A stretch of DNA of 64,000 nt. It comes from JADCRZ01 sp037718865. Lineage in GTDB: Bacteria > Bacteroidota > Bacteroidia > Chitinophagales > Chitinophagaceae. The position numbers and the translations under genes are program-made. The DNA is taken from assembly GCA_037718865.1 (NCBI GenBank), contig JBBJMP010000010.1, forward strand, positions 1 through 64,000, written 5' to 3'. The stretch's first letter is position 1; every line of letters starts with the position of its first letter. Shown here piece after piece: positions 38,219 to 48,618 of the stretch. The notes under the pieces were generated by a model. The model was not told the origin of the DNA and did no database searches. It saw only the letters and a list, made by a program, of their open reading frames with translations.

Positions 38219-38713
38219 ATGAGAAAATTACTTATAATAAGTATGGTTGTGGCTTGTGTCGCTTTTGCAGCTTCTTGTGGAGGTAATGAAAATTCTGATT
38301 CCAATGCTGATAAAACTACCAATACTACACCGGCAAACGATGAAAAAAATGATGATGTTGCAAAATATGACCCTAACAGGGGTGAGGGAAAGTTTACAAA
38401 AGTTGAATTAGGGGCTTCATTAGATGTCACCAAAGCAGAAACTGGAAAAAAGGTTTTTGAAGTGAAGTGTAGCGGATGCCATAAACTCACTGATGAAAGA
38501 TTAGTTGGCCCTGGCTGGAAAGGCGTTTCAGAAAGGAATAAACCCGAATGGATAATGAATTTCATTACCAATACAGAGGCAATGATTGAAAAAGATCCAA
38601 AGATTCAGGCACAACTGGAGATATGCCTTGTACGTATGCCTAACCAAAACTTATCTGAAGATGAAGCAAGGAACCTGCTTGAATTTATGCGGAAAAATGA
38701 TGGTGTAAAATAA
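38219..38713 (+). CDS. Lipoprotein cytochrome c of the nos operon
   Basis: A 164-residue monohaem cytochrome c. The leader ends in the lipobox AASC (C20). An acidic, Asn/Thr-rich linker follows, then the haem motif CSGCH at residues 84-88 and a likely axial methionine at M140 (VRMPNQNLS). It probably delivers electrons to NosZ on the periplasmic side of the membrane. Clade II nos operons often include such cytochromes. First gene after promoter copy D, 156 bp before nosZ. Confidence 0.88.
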   Translation: MRKLLIISMVVACVAFAASCGGNENSDSNADKTTNTTPANDEKNDDVAKYDPNRGEGKFTKVELGASLDVTKAETGKKVFEVKCSGCHKLTDERLVGPGWKGVSERNKPEWIMNFITNTEAMIEKDPKIQAQLEICLVRMPNQNLSEDEARNLLEFMRKNDGVK

Positions 38714-38869
38714 GATACTTATCTTACGCCTACTTTAAAACAGCATTTCTCTTTATAAGTTTAAAAGCAAAGTTATGATGGCTTAAAATATTTTATTCCA
38801 TGTGATATTGTGCTTAAAACTTAATAATTACAGTGTTATTAAAACAAGCGCTGTCTAAATCTAATAATA

Positions 38870-40885
38870 ATGAAATGTATTAAAAACAATGCGTTTGGCT
38901 TTGCTGCCCTTGCAATAATTTTTAGCATAAACGGATGCAAGCCAAAAAATGCAGGAACAGTTGTAAGTGGAGATGCTGCCGCTAAAACTTATGTTGCCCC
39001 CGGCAAATACGATGAGTATTACAATTTTGTTTCAGGTGGTTTTAGCGGTCAGTTAGCCGTTTACGGAATACCTAGCGGCAGGTTGCTTCGTGTGATTCCT
39101 GTTTTTTCTGTAGATCCGGAAAAAGGTTGGGGTTATAGTGAAGAAACAAAACCAATGTTAAACACATCACATGGCCAGGTGCCATGGGATGATCTGCATC
39201 ACGTGTCAATGTCGCAAACAAATGGCGAAATTGATGGCCGTTGGGTTTTTGTGAATGGTAACAACACCCCCCGTGTTGCCCGTATAGACCTTACAACTTT
39301 CCGAACAACAGAAATTTTAGAACTCCCAAACAGTGGTGGCAACCACTCTTCTCCGTTTATTACAGAAAACTCTGAATACATTGTTGGAGGTACACGGTTT
39401 AGCATTCCTCTGGATGATAAGAATGGCGATGTACCCATCAATACCTACAAGCAAAATTTTAAAGGAACCATCAGTTTTATCAGTGTAGATAAAAGTAATG
39501 GCAACATGGATATTGCTTTTCAATTGAAAACCCCTGGTGTAAACTTCGATTTAAGTCGTGCAGGAAAAGGCAAATCAGGCGGATGGTTTTTCTTTAGCTG
39601 CTATAATACAGAACAGGCAAATACCTTATTGGAAGTAAACGCGTCTAAGCGTGACAAAGATTTTATTATGGCTTTAAACTGGAAGAAAGCAGAAGAATTA
39701 ATTAAAGCAGGTAAAGGACGTAAACAAGCTGTAAAATATGCAAGCAACCGCTTTGATGAAAAAACGCACACAGCAATTTCTACAATCAAAACAGAAGTAA
39801 CAGTTTTAGACGTGAAGGATTTTCCGGGATTGGTTTATATGATCCCTTGTCCTAAATCTCCACATGGTGTGAATGTAGATCCATCAGGTGAATACATTGT
39901 AGGAAGTGGAAAATTAGCAGCTTTAATTCCGGTATTTAGTTTTGATAAAATACAAAAAGCAATTGCTGAAAAAGCATTTGAGGGAGATTACGAAGGTATC
40001 CCCGTAATTAAATATGAAGCTGCTTTGTATGGCGAAGTTAAAAAACCGGGCCTTGGTCCGTTACACACTGAGTTTGATGACAAAGGCAACGCCTATACAA
40101 CTATGTTTGTATCAAGTGAAGTAGTAAAATGGAATGTTAAGGATTTAAAAGTATTGGATAGGGTACCTTCGTATTATTCTCCAGGCCATTTGATGATACC
40201 GGGTGGAGATTCAAAAAAACCAACAGGCAAATATTTAATTTCTTATAATAAAATTACAAAAGACCGTTTCTTACCAACTGGCCCTGAATTATCGCAAAGT
40301 GCCCAGTTGTTTGATATTAGTGGAGATAAAATGCAATTGATACTGGACTATCCAACCATTGGAGAGCCACACTACGCACAGGCAATTGCGGCCAATGTTA
40401 TCCGTGAAAAATCAGTTAAGTTCTTTAAAATTGAAGAGAATAACCACCCGTATGCATCCAAAGGCGAAGGTGCCACCAAAGTAGTCCGGGAAGGTAAAAA
40501 AGTACATGTGTACCTGACACTCATCCGATCTCATATTACCCCTGATAATATTGAAGGTATTAAAATGGGTGATGAAGTATATTTCCATACAACCAATATT
40601 GAGCAGGATTGGGATGTACCGCATGGCTTCGCCGTTAAAGGTGCAATAAATGCTGAGATACTGGTTATGCCCGGCGAAACCTCCACCTTAAAATGGGTAC
40701 CGGACAGAGTGGGTATGTTCCCAATATATTGTACAGATTTTTGTAGTGCTTTGCATCAGGAAATGTCAGGTTATGTAAGAGTGTCCCCCGCCGGAAGTAA
40801 TGTGCCGATAAGTTTTAGTACCGGGACTAACATGCCAAATTCAGATAGTAGTGCCAGGAGCAAGGTGACTGCTTATAAGAAATAG
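38870..40885 (+). CDS. nosZ: Nitrous oxide reductase, clade II
   Basis: Reduces N2O to N2 in the periplasm. 671 residues with a Sec lipoprotein leader (lipobox NGC, C23) and no twin-arginine motif, which marks the clade II (atypical) enzyme. The seven-bladed propeller carries the CuZ histidine motifs (DDLHHVSMSQTNGEIDG, GGNHSSPF, KSPHGVNVDPSG, GPLHTEF, GHLMIPGG, GEPHYAQAI). The C-terminal cupredoxin domain has the CuA ligands DVPHGFAV and CTDFCSALHQEM. Every expected metal-binding segment is present and the frame is open, so it is most likely functional. It is followed by fused nosL, nosD, nosF and nosY in the same direction. Confidence 0.96.
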   Translation: MKCIKNNAFGFAALAIIFSINGCKPKNAGTVVSGDAAAKTYVAPGKYDEYYNFVSGGFSGQLAVYGIPSGRLLRVIPVFSVDPEKGWGYSEETKPMLNTSHGQVPWDDLHHVSMSQTNGEIDGRWVFVNGNNTPRVARIDLTTFRTTEILELPNSGGNHSSPFITENSEYIVGGTRFSIPLDDKNGDVPINTYKQNFKGTISFISVDKSNGNMDIAFQLKTPGVNFDLSRAGKGKSGGWFFFSCYNTEQANTLLEVNASKRDKDFIMALNWKKAEELIKAGKGRKQAVKYASNRFDEKTHTAISTIKTEVTVLDVKDFPGLVYMIPCPKSPHGVNVDPSGEYIVGSGKLAALIPVFSFDKIQKAIAEKAFEGDYEGIPVIKYEAALYGEVKKPGLGPLHTEFDDKGNAYTTMFVSSEVVKWNVKDLKVLDRVPSYYSPGHLMIPGGDSKKPTGKYLISYNKITKDRFLPTGPELSQSAQLFDISGDKMQLILDYPTIGEPHYAQAIAANVIREKSVKFFKIEENNHPYASKGEGATKVVREGKKVHVYLTLIRSHITPDNIEGIKMGDEVYFHTTNIEQDWDVPHGFAVKGAINAEILVMPGETSTLKWVPDRVGMFPIYCTDFCSALHQEMSGYVRVSPAGSNVPISFSTGTNMPNSDSSARSKVTAYKK

Positions 40886-40969
40886 TATTTACGGAGAGAG
40901 GCATGAAATCCTGCAGCAGCGTTTACTATTGCATGTTTTGTATCTCTTTTTTTTAGTTCAATTTATTGT

Positions 40970-41992
40970 ATGAAGAACTATAAAATGGCAACGGTGACTA
41001 GGGTTTTGCTTTTTATCTGTGGGCTTGGGCTATTGGCTGTTTTATTCACACCCATGTGGCGGATAGATTTACAGGCACCGCAGTATCCGGAAGGCCTAAG
41101 GCTGTTAATCTATGCAAATAAATTAGCAGGTAATGTTGATATTATTAACGGGCTTAATCATTACATCGGCATGAAAACTTTGCATGCCGATGACTTTCCC
41201 GAGTTTAAAATATTGCCGGTTATAATTGTATTTTTTTCACTTTGCTTTATCATCGTTGCTATTGCCGGAAAAAGGGGCTGGATGAATATTTTATTCATTC
41301 TCTTTGTGACTTTTGGTGTTTTGGCAATGGTTGATTTCTGGCGATGGGAATATGATTACGGGCATGATTTAAATCCTAATGCTGCTATTATTGTCCCTGG
41401 CATGGCGTACCAACCACCATTAATTGGTTATAAAAAATTATTGAATTTTGGTGCCTGGTCTGTGCCAGATGTTGGAGGATGGATTTTTGTTACAGTTGGA
41501 GCAGTTCTGTTAGGCGCTGTAATATATGAATGGAGAAGAGGAAAAAAACTGATTGTGCATACCAACAAGCTTTCTTTATTGATTATAGGACTGATAACCA
41601 TCTTGCTTAACGGATGTAATACCGATCCTGAACAAATTCGTACTGGAAAAGATACTTGTGAATTTTGTAAAATGACGATCAGCGATAACCGGTTTGGTGC
41701 TGAAATAGTAACGAAGAAAAGCAAGGTTTATAAGTTTGATGATGAGCATTGCGTGATGGCTTTTTTAAATTCAAAAAAAGTAGCGCAGCAGGATATTGGT
41801 GAAATTTATTTTACAGATTTCAGCAGCCCGCATAAGTTGATAAATGTAAATGATGCTCATTTTTTACAAAGCCCCGGCCTAAAAAGCCCTATGAATGGAA
41901 ATATAGCTGCCTTTAGCCATGAAGACAGCCTGACCAACATGCTACCGAAATTTTACGGAAACAAAATTAGCTGGGGGGATATGCAGAAATGA
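40970..41992 (+). CDS. nosL: NosL copper chaperone fused to a membrane domain
   Basis: 340 residues in two parts. Residues 1-190 hold about four membrane helices (10-30, 82-100, 105-122, 170-186) around periplasmic loops with LYGHDL-like and WRWEYDYGHD segments; this part resembles small membrane proteins found in clade II nos clusters. Residues 200-340 are NosL: a second leader ending in the lipobox LLNGC (C216), then the copper motif CEFCKM (C230, C233, M235) and YKFDDEHCVMAF. NosL supplies Cu+ to NosZ. The internal lipobox suggests the fused product may be cut by signal peptidase II. The stop overlaps the nosD start (ATGA). Confidence 0.85.
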   Translation: MKNYKMATVTRVLLFICGLGLLAVLFTPMWRIDLQAPQYPEGLRLLIYANKLAGNVDIINGLNHYIGMKTLHADDFPEFKILPVIIVFFSLCFIIVAIAGKRGWMNILFILFVTFGVLAMVDFWRWEYDYGHDLNPNAAIIVPGMAYQPPLIGYKKLLNFGAWSVPDVGGWIFVTVGAVLLGAVIYEWRRGKKLIVHTNKLSLLIIGLITILLNGCNTDPEQIRTGKDTCEFCKMTISDNRFGAEIVTKKSKVYKFDDEHCVMAFLNSKKVAQQDIGEIYFTDFSSPHKLINVNDAHFLQSPGLKSPMNGNIAAFSHEDSLTNMLPKFYGNKISWGDMQK

Positions 41993-43218
41993 GGACATTC
42001 ATTTTTATATTATCCTTCTTCTTTTGTTGTGCTGCAGCGGCAGAAACAATACATGTTGGACCTAACCAAATACATAAAACTGTAACTGCCGGTCTTGACG
42101 CCGCAACTGATGGCGATACCCTGTTGGTGGATGCCGGTCATTATAAAGAGAAAAACTTAGTCATCAAAAAAACCATTGTTCTCAAAGGAATTAATTACCC
42201 TATATTAGATGGCGAAAAAAAATACGAGATTATTTCTATCGCAGCTAATGGTGTTGTGATAGATGGATTTAAAATAGTGCATTCAGGTATATCAAGCCTT
42301 GAAGACTTGTGCGGTATAAAAGTTTACGACAGCAAAGATGTAATAATAAAGAACAATATTCTTGAAGATACTTTTTTTGGGATATACACTCAGAACGGCA
42401 TTAACTGCAGCATTGAAAATAATAAACTTACAGCCTTTAGTAAGGAAGAACAGCAGAGCGGCAACGGCATTCATTGCTGGAAGAGCGACAGCATGCGTAT
42501 TATCGGCAACAACATAACCGGCCATCGTGATGGAATTTATTTTGAGTTTGTAAAGAACTCTATTATCTGGCGTAACACCTCTGTAAATAATATCCGCTAT
42601 GGATTGCATTTTATGTTTTCCAATGATGATATGTATGTTAGCAATATTTTTAGTAATAACGGTTCCGGCGTGTCTGTCATGTTTAGTAACAGGATAAGAA
42701 TGTTCAGCAATTATTTTGAAGAAAACTGGGGTGATGCATCGCATGGCATATTGCTGAAAGAAATATCAGATGGCTATATGCAAGGCAATCATTTTGCAAA
42801 AAATACCAGCGCCATTTTTATGGAAGGTGCTAACATGATTTTTATGAAGCGGAATACGTTTGAGAACAATGGGTGGGCCTTAAAAATCCAGGCCAGTTGC
42901 ATGGATGTGGTATTGGAACGAAATAATTTTATAGGAAATACTTTTGATGTAGGCACCAACGGCTCACTGGTACTGAATGAGTTTAAAAATAATTATTGGG
43001 ATAAATACGAAGGGTATGACCTTAATAAAGATAAGATAGGCGATATCCCATACCGGCCTGTTAGCATGTACTCCATGATAGTGGAAAAATATCCTCCGGC
43101 AATGATATTGTTCAGAAGCTTTATAACAACGTTATTGGATAAAACAGAAAAGGTATTGCCAAGCCTTACACCGGAAAATCTGAAAGACAATGCGCCATTG
43201 ATGCGAAAAGCTTTTTGA
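41989..43218 (+). CDS. nosD: NosD periplasmic maturation protein
   Basis: 409 residues with a Sec leader (residues 1-18, ending AAAAE) and a right-handed parallel beta-helix of the carbohydrate-binding/sugar-hydrolase repeat type (repeated G-x-x-I-x-x-N segments such as NNILEDTFFGIYTQN and GNNITGHRDGIYF), with C-terminal NNYWDKYEGYDLNKDKIGD. NosD works with the NosFY transporter to build the CuZ centre of NosZ. It overlaps nosL by 4 bp and precedes nosF by 98 bp. Confidence 0.93.
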   Translation: MRTFIFILSFFFCCAAAAETIHVGPNQIHKTVTAGLDAATDGDTLLVDAGHYKEKNLVIKKTIVLKGINYPILDGEKKYEIISIAANGVVIDGFKIVHSGISSLEDLCGIKVYDSKDVIIKNNILEDTFFGIYTQNGINCSIENNKLTAFSKEEQQSGNGIHCWKSDSMRIIGNNITGHRDGIYFEFVKNSIIWRNTSVNNIRYGLHFMFSNDDMYVSNIFSNNGSGVSVMFSNRIRMFSNYFEENWGDASHGILLKEISDGYMQGNHFAKNTSAIFMEGANMIFMKRNTFENNGWALKIQASCMDVVLERNNFIGNTFDVGTNGSLVLNEFKNNYWDKYEGYDLNKDKIGDIPYRPVSMYSMIVEKYPPAMILFRSFITTLLDKTEKVLPSLTPENLKDNAPLMRKAF

Positions 43219-43316
43219 TTTTATTAAAGAAGGAGCAGAGTAAAGAAAAAATGTACAAGAGTGCGACGCCAATGAAGTTTAATAGTAGTACTCAGCCTGG
43301 CCCATAAAAAAATACT

Positions 43317-44018
43317 ATGATCATTGCAAGCAATGTAACCAAACAGTTTGGTAAATTAAAAGCGCTGGATAATGTTTCCACTACCTGTAACAAAGGAGAA
43401 TGCATTGCTTTGATTGGTCCTAACGGCAGTGGTAAAACGACGTTGATAAAATCAATACTGGGTATGGTAGTGCCCGACAGCGGCTTTATCACATTCCGGG
43501 ATAAAAATATTCTGCATCATTGGAAATACAGGGATGAGATAGGCTATATGCCGCAGATAGGAAGGTACCCGGATAATATGACCATAGGCCAGGTGCTGGA
43601 TATGATGAAGGATATAAGAAATAAAAAAACTACATTGGATGAGGATTTGATTAAATCTTTTTCGCTGCATAACCTGCTGAATAAAAGAATGCGGACATTA
43701 TCGGGAGGCACAAGGCAGAAAGTAAGTGCAGCCCTGGCTTTTTTGTTTGACCCGGCGGTGCTTATCCTGGATGAACCAACGGCAGGACTTGACCCAGTGG
43801 CGTCGGAACAATTAAAGGAAAAAATTATTTCAGAAAAGGAAAAAGGCAAACTTGTTTTAATCACTTCACATGTGTTAAGCGAATTAGATGACCTGGTAAC
43901 AAGAATAATTTATATGCAGGAAGGCAAACTGCTGTTTAATAAAACTATTGAAGCATTACGACAAGATACCGGCGAAGAGAAACTCTCAAAAGCGATTGCA
44001 CATGTAATGACGAATTAA
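43317..44018 (+). CDS. nosF: NosF ABC-transporter ATPase
   Basis: A 233-residue ABC ATPase: Walker A GPNGSGKTT, signature LSGGTRQKVS, Walker B VLILDEPTAGLDP and the switch histidine in LITSHVLSE. It powers the NosDFY machinery for CuZ assembly. The frame is intact and it is followed 5 bp later by nosY. Confidence 0.93.
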   Translation: MIIASNVTKQFGKLKALDNVSTTCNKGECIALIGPNGSGKTTLIKSILGMVVPDSGFITFRDKNILHHWKYRDEIGYMPQIGRYPDNMTIGQVLDMMKDIRNKKTTLDEDLIKSFSLHNLLNKRMRTLSGGTRQKVSAALAFLFDPAVLILDEPTAGLDPVASEQLKEKIISEKEKGKLVLITSHVLSELDDLVTRIIYMQEGKLLFNKTIEALRQDTGEEKLSKAIAHVMTN

Positions 44019-44023
44019 CAGCC

Positions 44024-44791
44024 ATGAAGAAAATAATAAAATATGTGATCACTGATATACTCCGCAACAGGATTGTATTAGTATATACACTGTTTTTACT
44101 GGCAGCTTCATTTAGCGTATTCAGCCTGGAAGATAACAGCAGTAAAGGATTATTGAGCTTATTAAATATTATCCTGATTGTTGTGCCATTAGTGAGCATT
44201 GTTTTTTCTACCATCTATATATACAACAGTACAGAGTTTATTGAACTGCTGGTAAGTCAGCCTTTAAAAAGAAAAACGATCTGGTTAAGTTTATTTGCAG
44301 GATTGGCCGCTTCACTTTCCATTGCTTTTCTTATAGGCGCAGGCATCCCGCTATTAATTTACCAGGCTAATATGATTGGCTTTACGATGATTGTAGTTGG
44401 CATTTTGCTAAGTATCATTTTTGTGGCAATTGCCTTGTTAGCCACTGTAAAAACAAGAGATAAAGCAAAAGGTATTGGCGCTGCTATTATGCTGTGGTTA
44501 TATTTTTCTTTGTTGTTTGATGGATTTGTATTGTTCCTGTTATTCCAGTTTGCAGATTACCCGATGGAAAAACCAATGATAGCTGTTAGTGCGTTCAACC
44601 CTATTGACCTTAGCCGCATATTGATTTTACTTCAATTAGATATATCCGCAATGATGGGGTATACAGGGGCAGTTTTTAAAGATTTTTTTGGTACTTACAT
44701 CGGGCTGTTATTTTCATTTGGGGCATTATTTCTTTGGATAGCATTCCCGGTTTGGTATTCTACAATAAAATTCAACACAAAAGATCTGTAA
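44024..44791 (+). CDS. nosY: NosY ABC-transporter permease
   Basis: 255 residues with six hydrophobic segments in the ABC-2-like arrangement of NosY: an N-terminal helix at LVYTLFLLAASF, a cytoplasmic coupling region VSQPLKRKTIWLSLF, and a large periplasmic loop after FNPIDLSRILILLQ. Partner of NosF. Last gene of the nos operon as I read it, because the next frame starts 68 bp later and encodes an unrelated small protein. Confidence 0.92.
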   Translation: MKKIIKYVITDILRNRIVLVYTLFLLAASFSVFSLEDNSSKGLLSLLNIILIVVPLVSIVFSTIYIYNSTEFIELLVSQPLKRKTIWLSLFAGLAASLSIAFLIGAGIPLLIYQANMIGFTMIVVGILLSIIFVAIALLATVKTRDKAKGIGAAIMLWLYFSLLFDGFVLFLLFQFADYPMEKPMIAVSAFNPIDLSRILILLQLDISAMMGYTGAVFKDFFGTYIGLLFSFGALFLWIAFPVWYSTIKFNTKDL

Positions 44792-44859
44792 ATACAAAAC
44801 GGCATGATTTAATTTGCTATTAACAGAGGGTTATAAAAAAGCCTGCAAATTGAAGAATT

Positions 44860-45156
44860 ATGAAAGAAAGTTATGGCACATTATCACAGACTATTAATGG
44901 TTTGAAGAAGGAAGGCTATACTTTGGATCTTAACATAAAAGATCAATGCGTTGCCGGTCATCAAATCAACACTACATTATCACCTGATGATTTTGAGATC
45001 GATAAAATATATCGTTTGGAAGGAGAATCTAATCCTGATGATGATTCTATTGTGTATGCTATTTCCCCTCCAGCGTTTAGTGTTAGAGGCATTCTTGTAA
45101 ATGGTTATGGTATTTCTTCAGATGAAGCCTCTGCAGCATTGATTGAAAGGTTGTAA
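44860..45156 (+). CDS. Small conserved Bacteroidota protein
   Basis: 98 residues: MKESYGTLSQTINGLKKEGYT, then DDFEIDKIYRLEG and YAISPPAFSVRGILVNGYG. This family is widespread in Bacteroidota and is often listed as phosphoribosylpyrophosphate synthetase, but it has none of that enzyme's PRPP loop or length, so I treat the function as unknown. It lies between nosY and a cupin gene on the same strand and may be the tail of the nos transcript. Confidence 0.7.
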   Translation: MKESYGTLSQTINGLKKEGYTLDLNIKDQCVAGHQINTTLSPDDFEIDKIYRLEGESNPDDDSIVYAISPPAFSVRGILVNGYGISSDEASAALIERL

Positions 45157-45207
45157 AGGCATCTTTAATTTTGATTATAAAATAATCTGACTAATTAAAT
45201 TCTTAAA

Positions 45208-45606
45208 ATGGAAAACAAATCGAACGAATCAACTCCACAAAGGCCGCAAGGTAACCGAATGTTGAATGCACCTTTAGTTGAAATGGATCTCAATAAATTT
45301 ATTACCCAAATAACAAATGAAACAACCTGGGCAGAAAGTGATCATAATTCTATCACACTTTTTAAATCTGATAGTTTACGTATTGTATTGCTTGGCTTAC
45401 ATGAAAACGCTGAATTAAAAACGCATACTGCCAATGGTATCATAAGTGTTCAGGTGCTGGAAGGTAAAATAAGCTTTACTGCAGAACAACAAACGGTTGA
45501 ATTAGAAAAAGGGCAAATGATTGCTTTGCATGAAAAAATTCCTCATAGTGTGTTAGCAATAAAAGAAAGTTTTTTTCTGCTTACACTTGCGATGATTAAT
45601 CAATAG
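45208..45606 (+). CDS. Cupin-domain protein
   Basis: 132 residues with a single cupin barrel: SLRIVLLGLHENAELKTHTANGIISVQVLEG (motif 1, with G, H and the following E) and LEKGQMIALHEKIPHSVLAIKES (motif 2, with a histidine). Metal-binding small cupins of this size often act as sensors or stress proteins; the ligand is unknown. A charged N-terminal tail of about 20 residues precedes the barrel. It is 51 bp after the small conserved gene. Confidence 0.75.
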   Translation: MENKSNESTPQRPQGNRMLNAPLVEMDLNKFITQITNETTWAESDHNSITLFKSDSLRIVLLGLHENAELKTHTANGIISVQVLEGKISFTAEQQTVELEKGQMIALHEKIPHSVLAIKESFFLLTLAMINQ

Positions 45607-45702
45607 TAGCTTTTATATTAATCATTGTTGATAGCAGGTGTAGAGAGAGACTACGATAAACGCACTGTACACAACAAATTTTAGACAATCAAGATAGATA
45701 AA

Positions 45703-45980
45703 ATGAAGGCAGTAGTATGCTCAAAATATGGAGGACCGGACGTTCTTCAAACTAAAGTGTTGGATAAACCTATTCCCAAGGATGATGAAGTTTTAGTGAA
45801 GATATTTGCTACTTCTGAAACTGCAGCACACTGCTCAATTAGAAAAGGTATTCCGCTTGTTGGCAGACTATTAATTGGACTTACAAAACCAAAAAGACCT
45901 ATACCAGGAACAGACCTTGCAGGTGAAGTTGAAGCAATAGGAAAAGATGTGACACAATTTAAGGCAGGCAACGGCGCATT
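45703..45980 (+). pseudogene. Quinone oxidoreductase-like protein, 3'-truncated
   Basis: The first 93 residues of a zinc-independent medium-chain dehydrogenase (quinone oxidoreductase type): MKAVVCSKYGGPDVLQ, then IPGTDLAGEVEAIGKDVTQF. The natural sequence stops at KAGNGAL, exactly where leader copy 2 begins (45981), and a TAA inside the leader ends the frame. The NADPH-binding domain (about 200 residues) is gone. Confidence 0.8.
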
Positions 45981-46110
45981 GCAGTAAATCATAATCCGTA
46001 ACAATTGCAGAATAAGTGCTTGTTAAAAACTCTAATTTTATTATCAAACAACTTCGTGTTTGCATAGATTTTAATCACAAAAAAGTTTATCCCATATTTC
46101 TTCTAAAACT
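45981..46110 (+). repeat. 130-bp leader duplication, copy 2
   Basis: 128 of 130 positions match 36473-36602. It ends immediately before the ATG of the cation ATPase at 46111, so it should contain that gene's promoter and leader. AATTTTATTATC and GTGTTTGCATAG are candidate promoter parts, but I cannot assign boxes firmly. Its left edge cuts the oxidoreductase gene. Confidence 0.85.
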
Positions 46111-48618
46111 ATGCCTGCAAATAATTTAAACATAAAAGGTTTCACCAATGAGCAGGTGCTTGATGCTAAGGAAAAATACGGTTACAACAGATTAGATTAT
46201 AAAAAGAAAAATGGTTTCCTTGATGCCTTAAAACGTATAGCAAAAGAGCCAATGGTTATTTTATTATTGGTAGCATCATGTATTTATCTCATCAGCGGAG
46301 AAATCGGAAATGCTATTTTTCTGGCCTCTGCCATTGTGCTAATTTCAATCATTTCATTATACCAGGATTCGAGAAGCCGTAATGCGCTGGAAAAATTAAA
46401 AACCCTTACACAGCCATCTTGTAAAGTTATTAGAAGGTGGAAGAGATAAAGAGCGAAGAGTTGGTTGTTGGTGACAGTATGATGATGGAAGAAGGTACCT
46501 CTGTTGCCGCAGATGGAATCATAGTACATTCCAACGATTTTTCTATAAACGAATCAATTCTTACAGGAGAATCGTTATCCGTTTTTAAAGACAAGCCAAA
46601 AAAAAATAATCTCGTTTATCTCGGCACTACAGTAGCCAGTGGATTAGCGATTGCAGACATAACCGCTATTGGCAACGAAACAAGATTAGGAAAAATTGGT
46701 AAAAGCCTTGAAGGCATAAAAGAGGAAAAGACTCCTTTGGAGTTACAGATCAACAATTTCGTAAAAAAGATGGTGATCGCCGGAGCCGTCGTTTTTGTAA
46801 TTGTTTGGGCATTCAACTTCTTCCTTTCCTATGATGTTTTAGATAGTCTATTGAAAGCACTCACACTTGCCATGAGTATTTTGCCGGAGGAAATTCCTGT
46901 TGCCTTCACCACATTTATGGCATTGGGTGCATGGCGTTTGATGAAGCTGGGTATTGTAGTGAAGCAAATGAAGACAGTTGAAACCCTGGGCAGCGCTACC
47001 ATTATTTGTACTGATAAAACAGGAACAATAACAGAAAACAGAATGAGCCTGGCAAAACTTTTTTTGTTGTCATCCCAAAAAATTTCTGACCCGGAAAATA
47101 TAGAAAGTGATGATGAAAAGGAACTGATTAAACTGGCTATGTGGGCAAGTGAGCCAATTCCCTTTGATCCTATGGAAGTGGCGCTGCATAATGCCTATGC
47201 TAAAACAATTTTGCCTGATGAAAGACCCCGGTACAAAATGATTCACGAGTATCCATTAGGAGGTAAGCCGCCTATGATGACCCACTTGTTTCAGAATGAT
47301 TCAGGCAGGCGTATTATAGCTGCAAAAGGAGCACCGGAGGCCTTGATGAATGTATCTGACTCGACAGGGTTTGAAAAACAGCAAATCGAAGACGCTATCA
47401 AAGCTTTAACAACCGATGGCTACCGTGTATTAGGTGTGGGTGAAGGAAGTTTCATCGGAAACAACTATCCCGCTACACAACAGGAATTTAAATTTAATTT
47501 CAAAGGGATTGTTGCCTTTTACGATCCGCCAAAGAAAAACATTCAATCTGTATTGCAGGATTTTTATTCGGCCGGCATTGCGGTAAAAATTGTTACAGGT
47601 GACAATGTTGCTACCACTACAGCTATTGCCAAACAGATTTGGATTTAGGGGTTATGAAAAAAGCATAACCGGGGATGAGCTAATGAAATTGACTGATACT
47701 GAATTAACTGAAAAAGTGAAGGATACGTATGTATTCACACGGATGTTTCCTGATGCCAAATTAAAAATCATCAATGCGCTAAAAGCAGGAAATGAAATTG
47801 TTGCCATGACAGGAGATGGCGTCAATGACGGGCCTGCACTTAAAGCTGCGCACATAGGTATTGCCATGGGCAAAAAAAGAACTGAGATTGCTAAGCAGGC
47901 AGCATCTCTAATTCTTGCAGATGACGATCTTCAAACGATGGTAAATGCTGTAGCAATGGGTAGAAAGATATATGCCAACCTTAAAAAAGCAATCCAATAT
48001 ATCATATCCATTCATATTCCTATTGTTCTTACTGTATTTATTCCACTGGCATTGGGTTGGATGTACCCTAACATTTTTTCACCTGTACACATTATTTTTT
48101 TAGAATTGATCATGGGTCCTACGTGCTCCATTATTTATGAAAATGAACCCATGGAAAATAATACGATGACGCAACCCCCCCGGCCTTTTACAACTACTTT
48201 TTCTAATCTGAAAGAACTTACAACAAGTATAATACAAGGGTTGATGATTACCGCAGGAACATTACTGGCTTACCGCTATGCAGTGTACCAGGGTTTTTCT
48301 GAAGATGCTACACGTACAATGGTTTTCATCGTTCTTATCTCAGCCAATATATTTTTAACTCATGTTAACCGGTCATTTTATTATTCGATATTCACTACAC
48401 TACAATACAAGAACATTCTTGTTCCGTTGATTACAGGCATTACGATAGCTATTGTAGCATTATTGCTTTTTGTACCACCATTTGAAAAATTTTTCAAATT
48501 TGAAAGACTGAGTGTTTTCCAACTTTTATTAAGTATGTCAATTGGTTTTGTAAGTGTGATGTGGTACGAAGCGGTGAAATGGAAGCAGAGAAACAAAAAT
48601 AGTTTGATTCTAAAATAA
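46111..48618 (+). pseudogene. P2-like cation ATPase, two frameshifts
   Basis: A P-type ATPase of about 835 residues in three frames. An N-domain leads to LASAIVLISIISLYQDSRS. A frameshift lies near 46435 (VIRRWKR, then EEIKSEELVVGD). The core has LTGESLSV, the helix-4 motif ILPEEIPVAF, DKTGTITENRM and KGAPEAL. A second shift near 47638, an extra T in QI/GFRGYEKS, precedes MTGDGVNDGPALK. The C-terminal membrane part is complete to the TAA at 48618. PEEIP replaces PEGLP, a variant of the P2 group with unknown ion. Promoter and start lie in the duplicated 130-bp leader. Confidence 0.85.

Noticed and set aside
44860..45156. Phosphoribosylpyrophosphate synthetase
   Set aside because: The 98-residue product has no PRPP-binding loop and is a third of the enzyme's length; the common database name looks like a propagated error.
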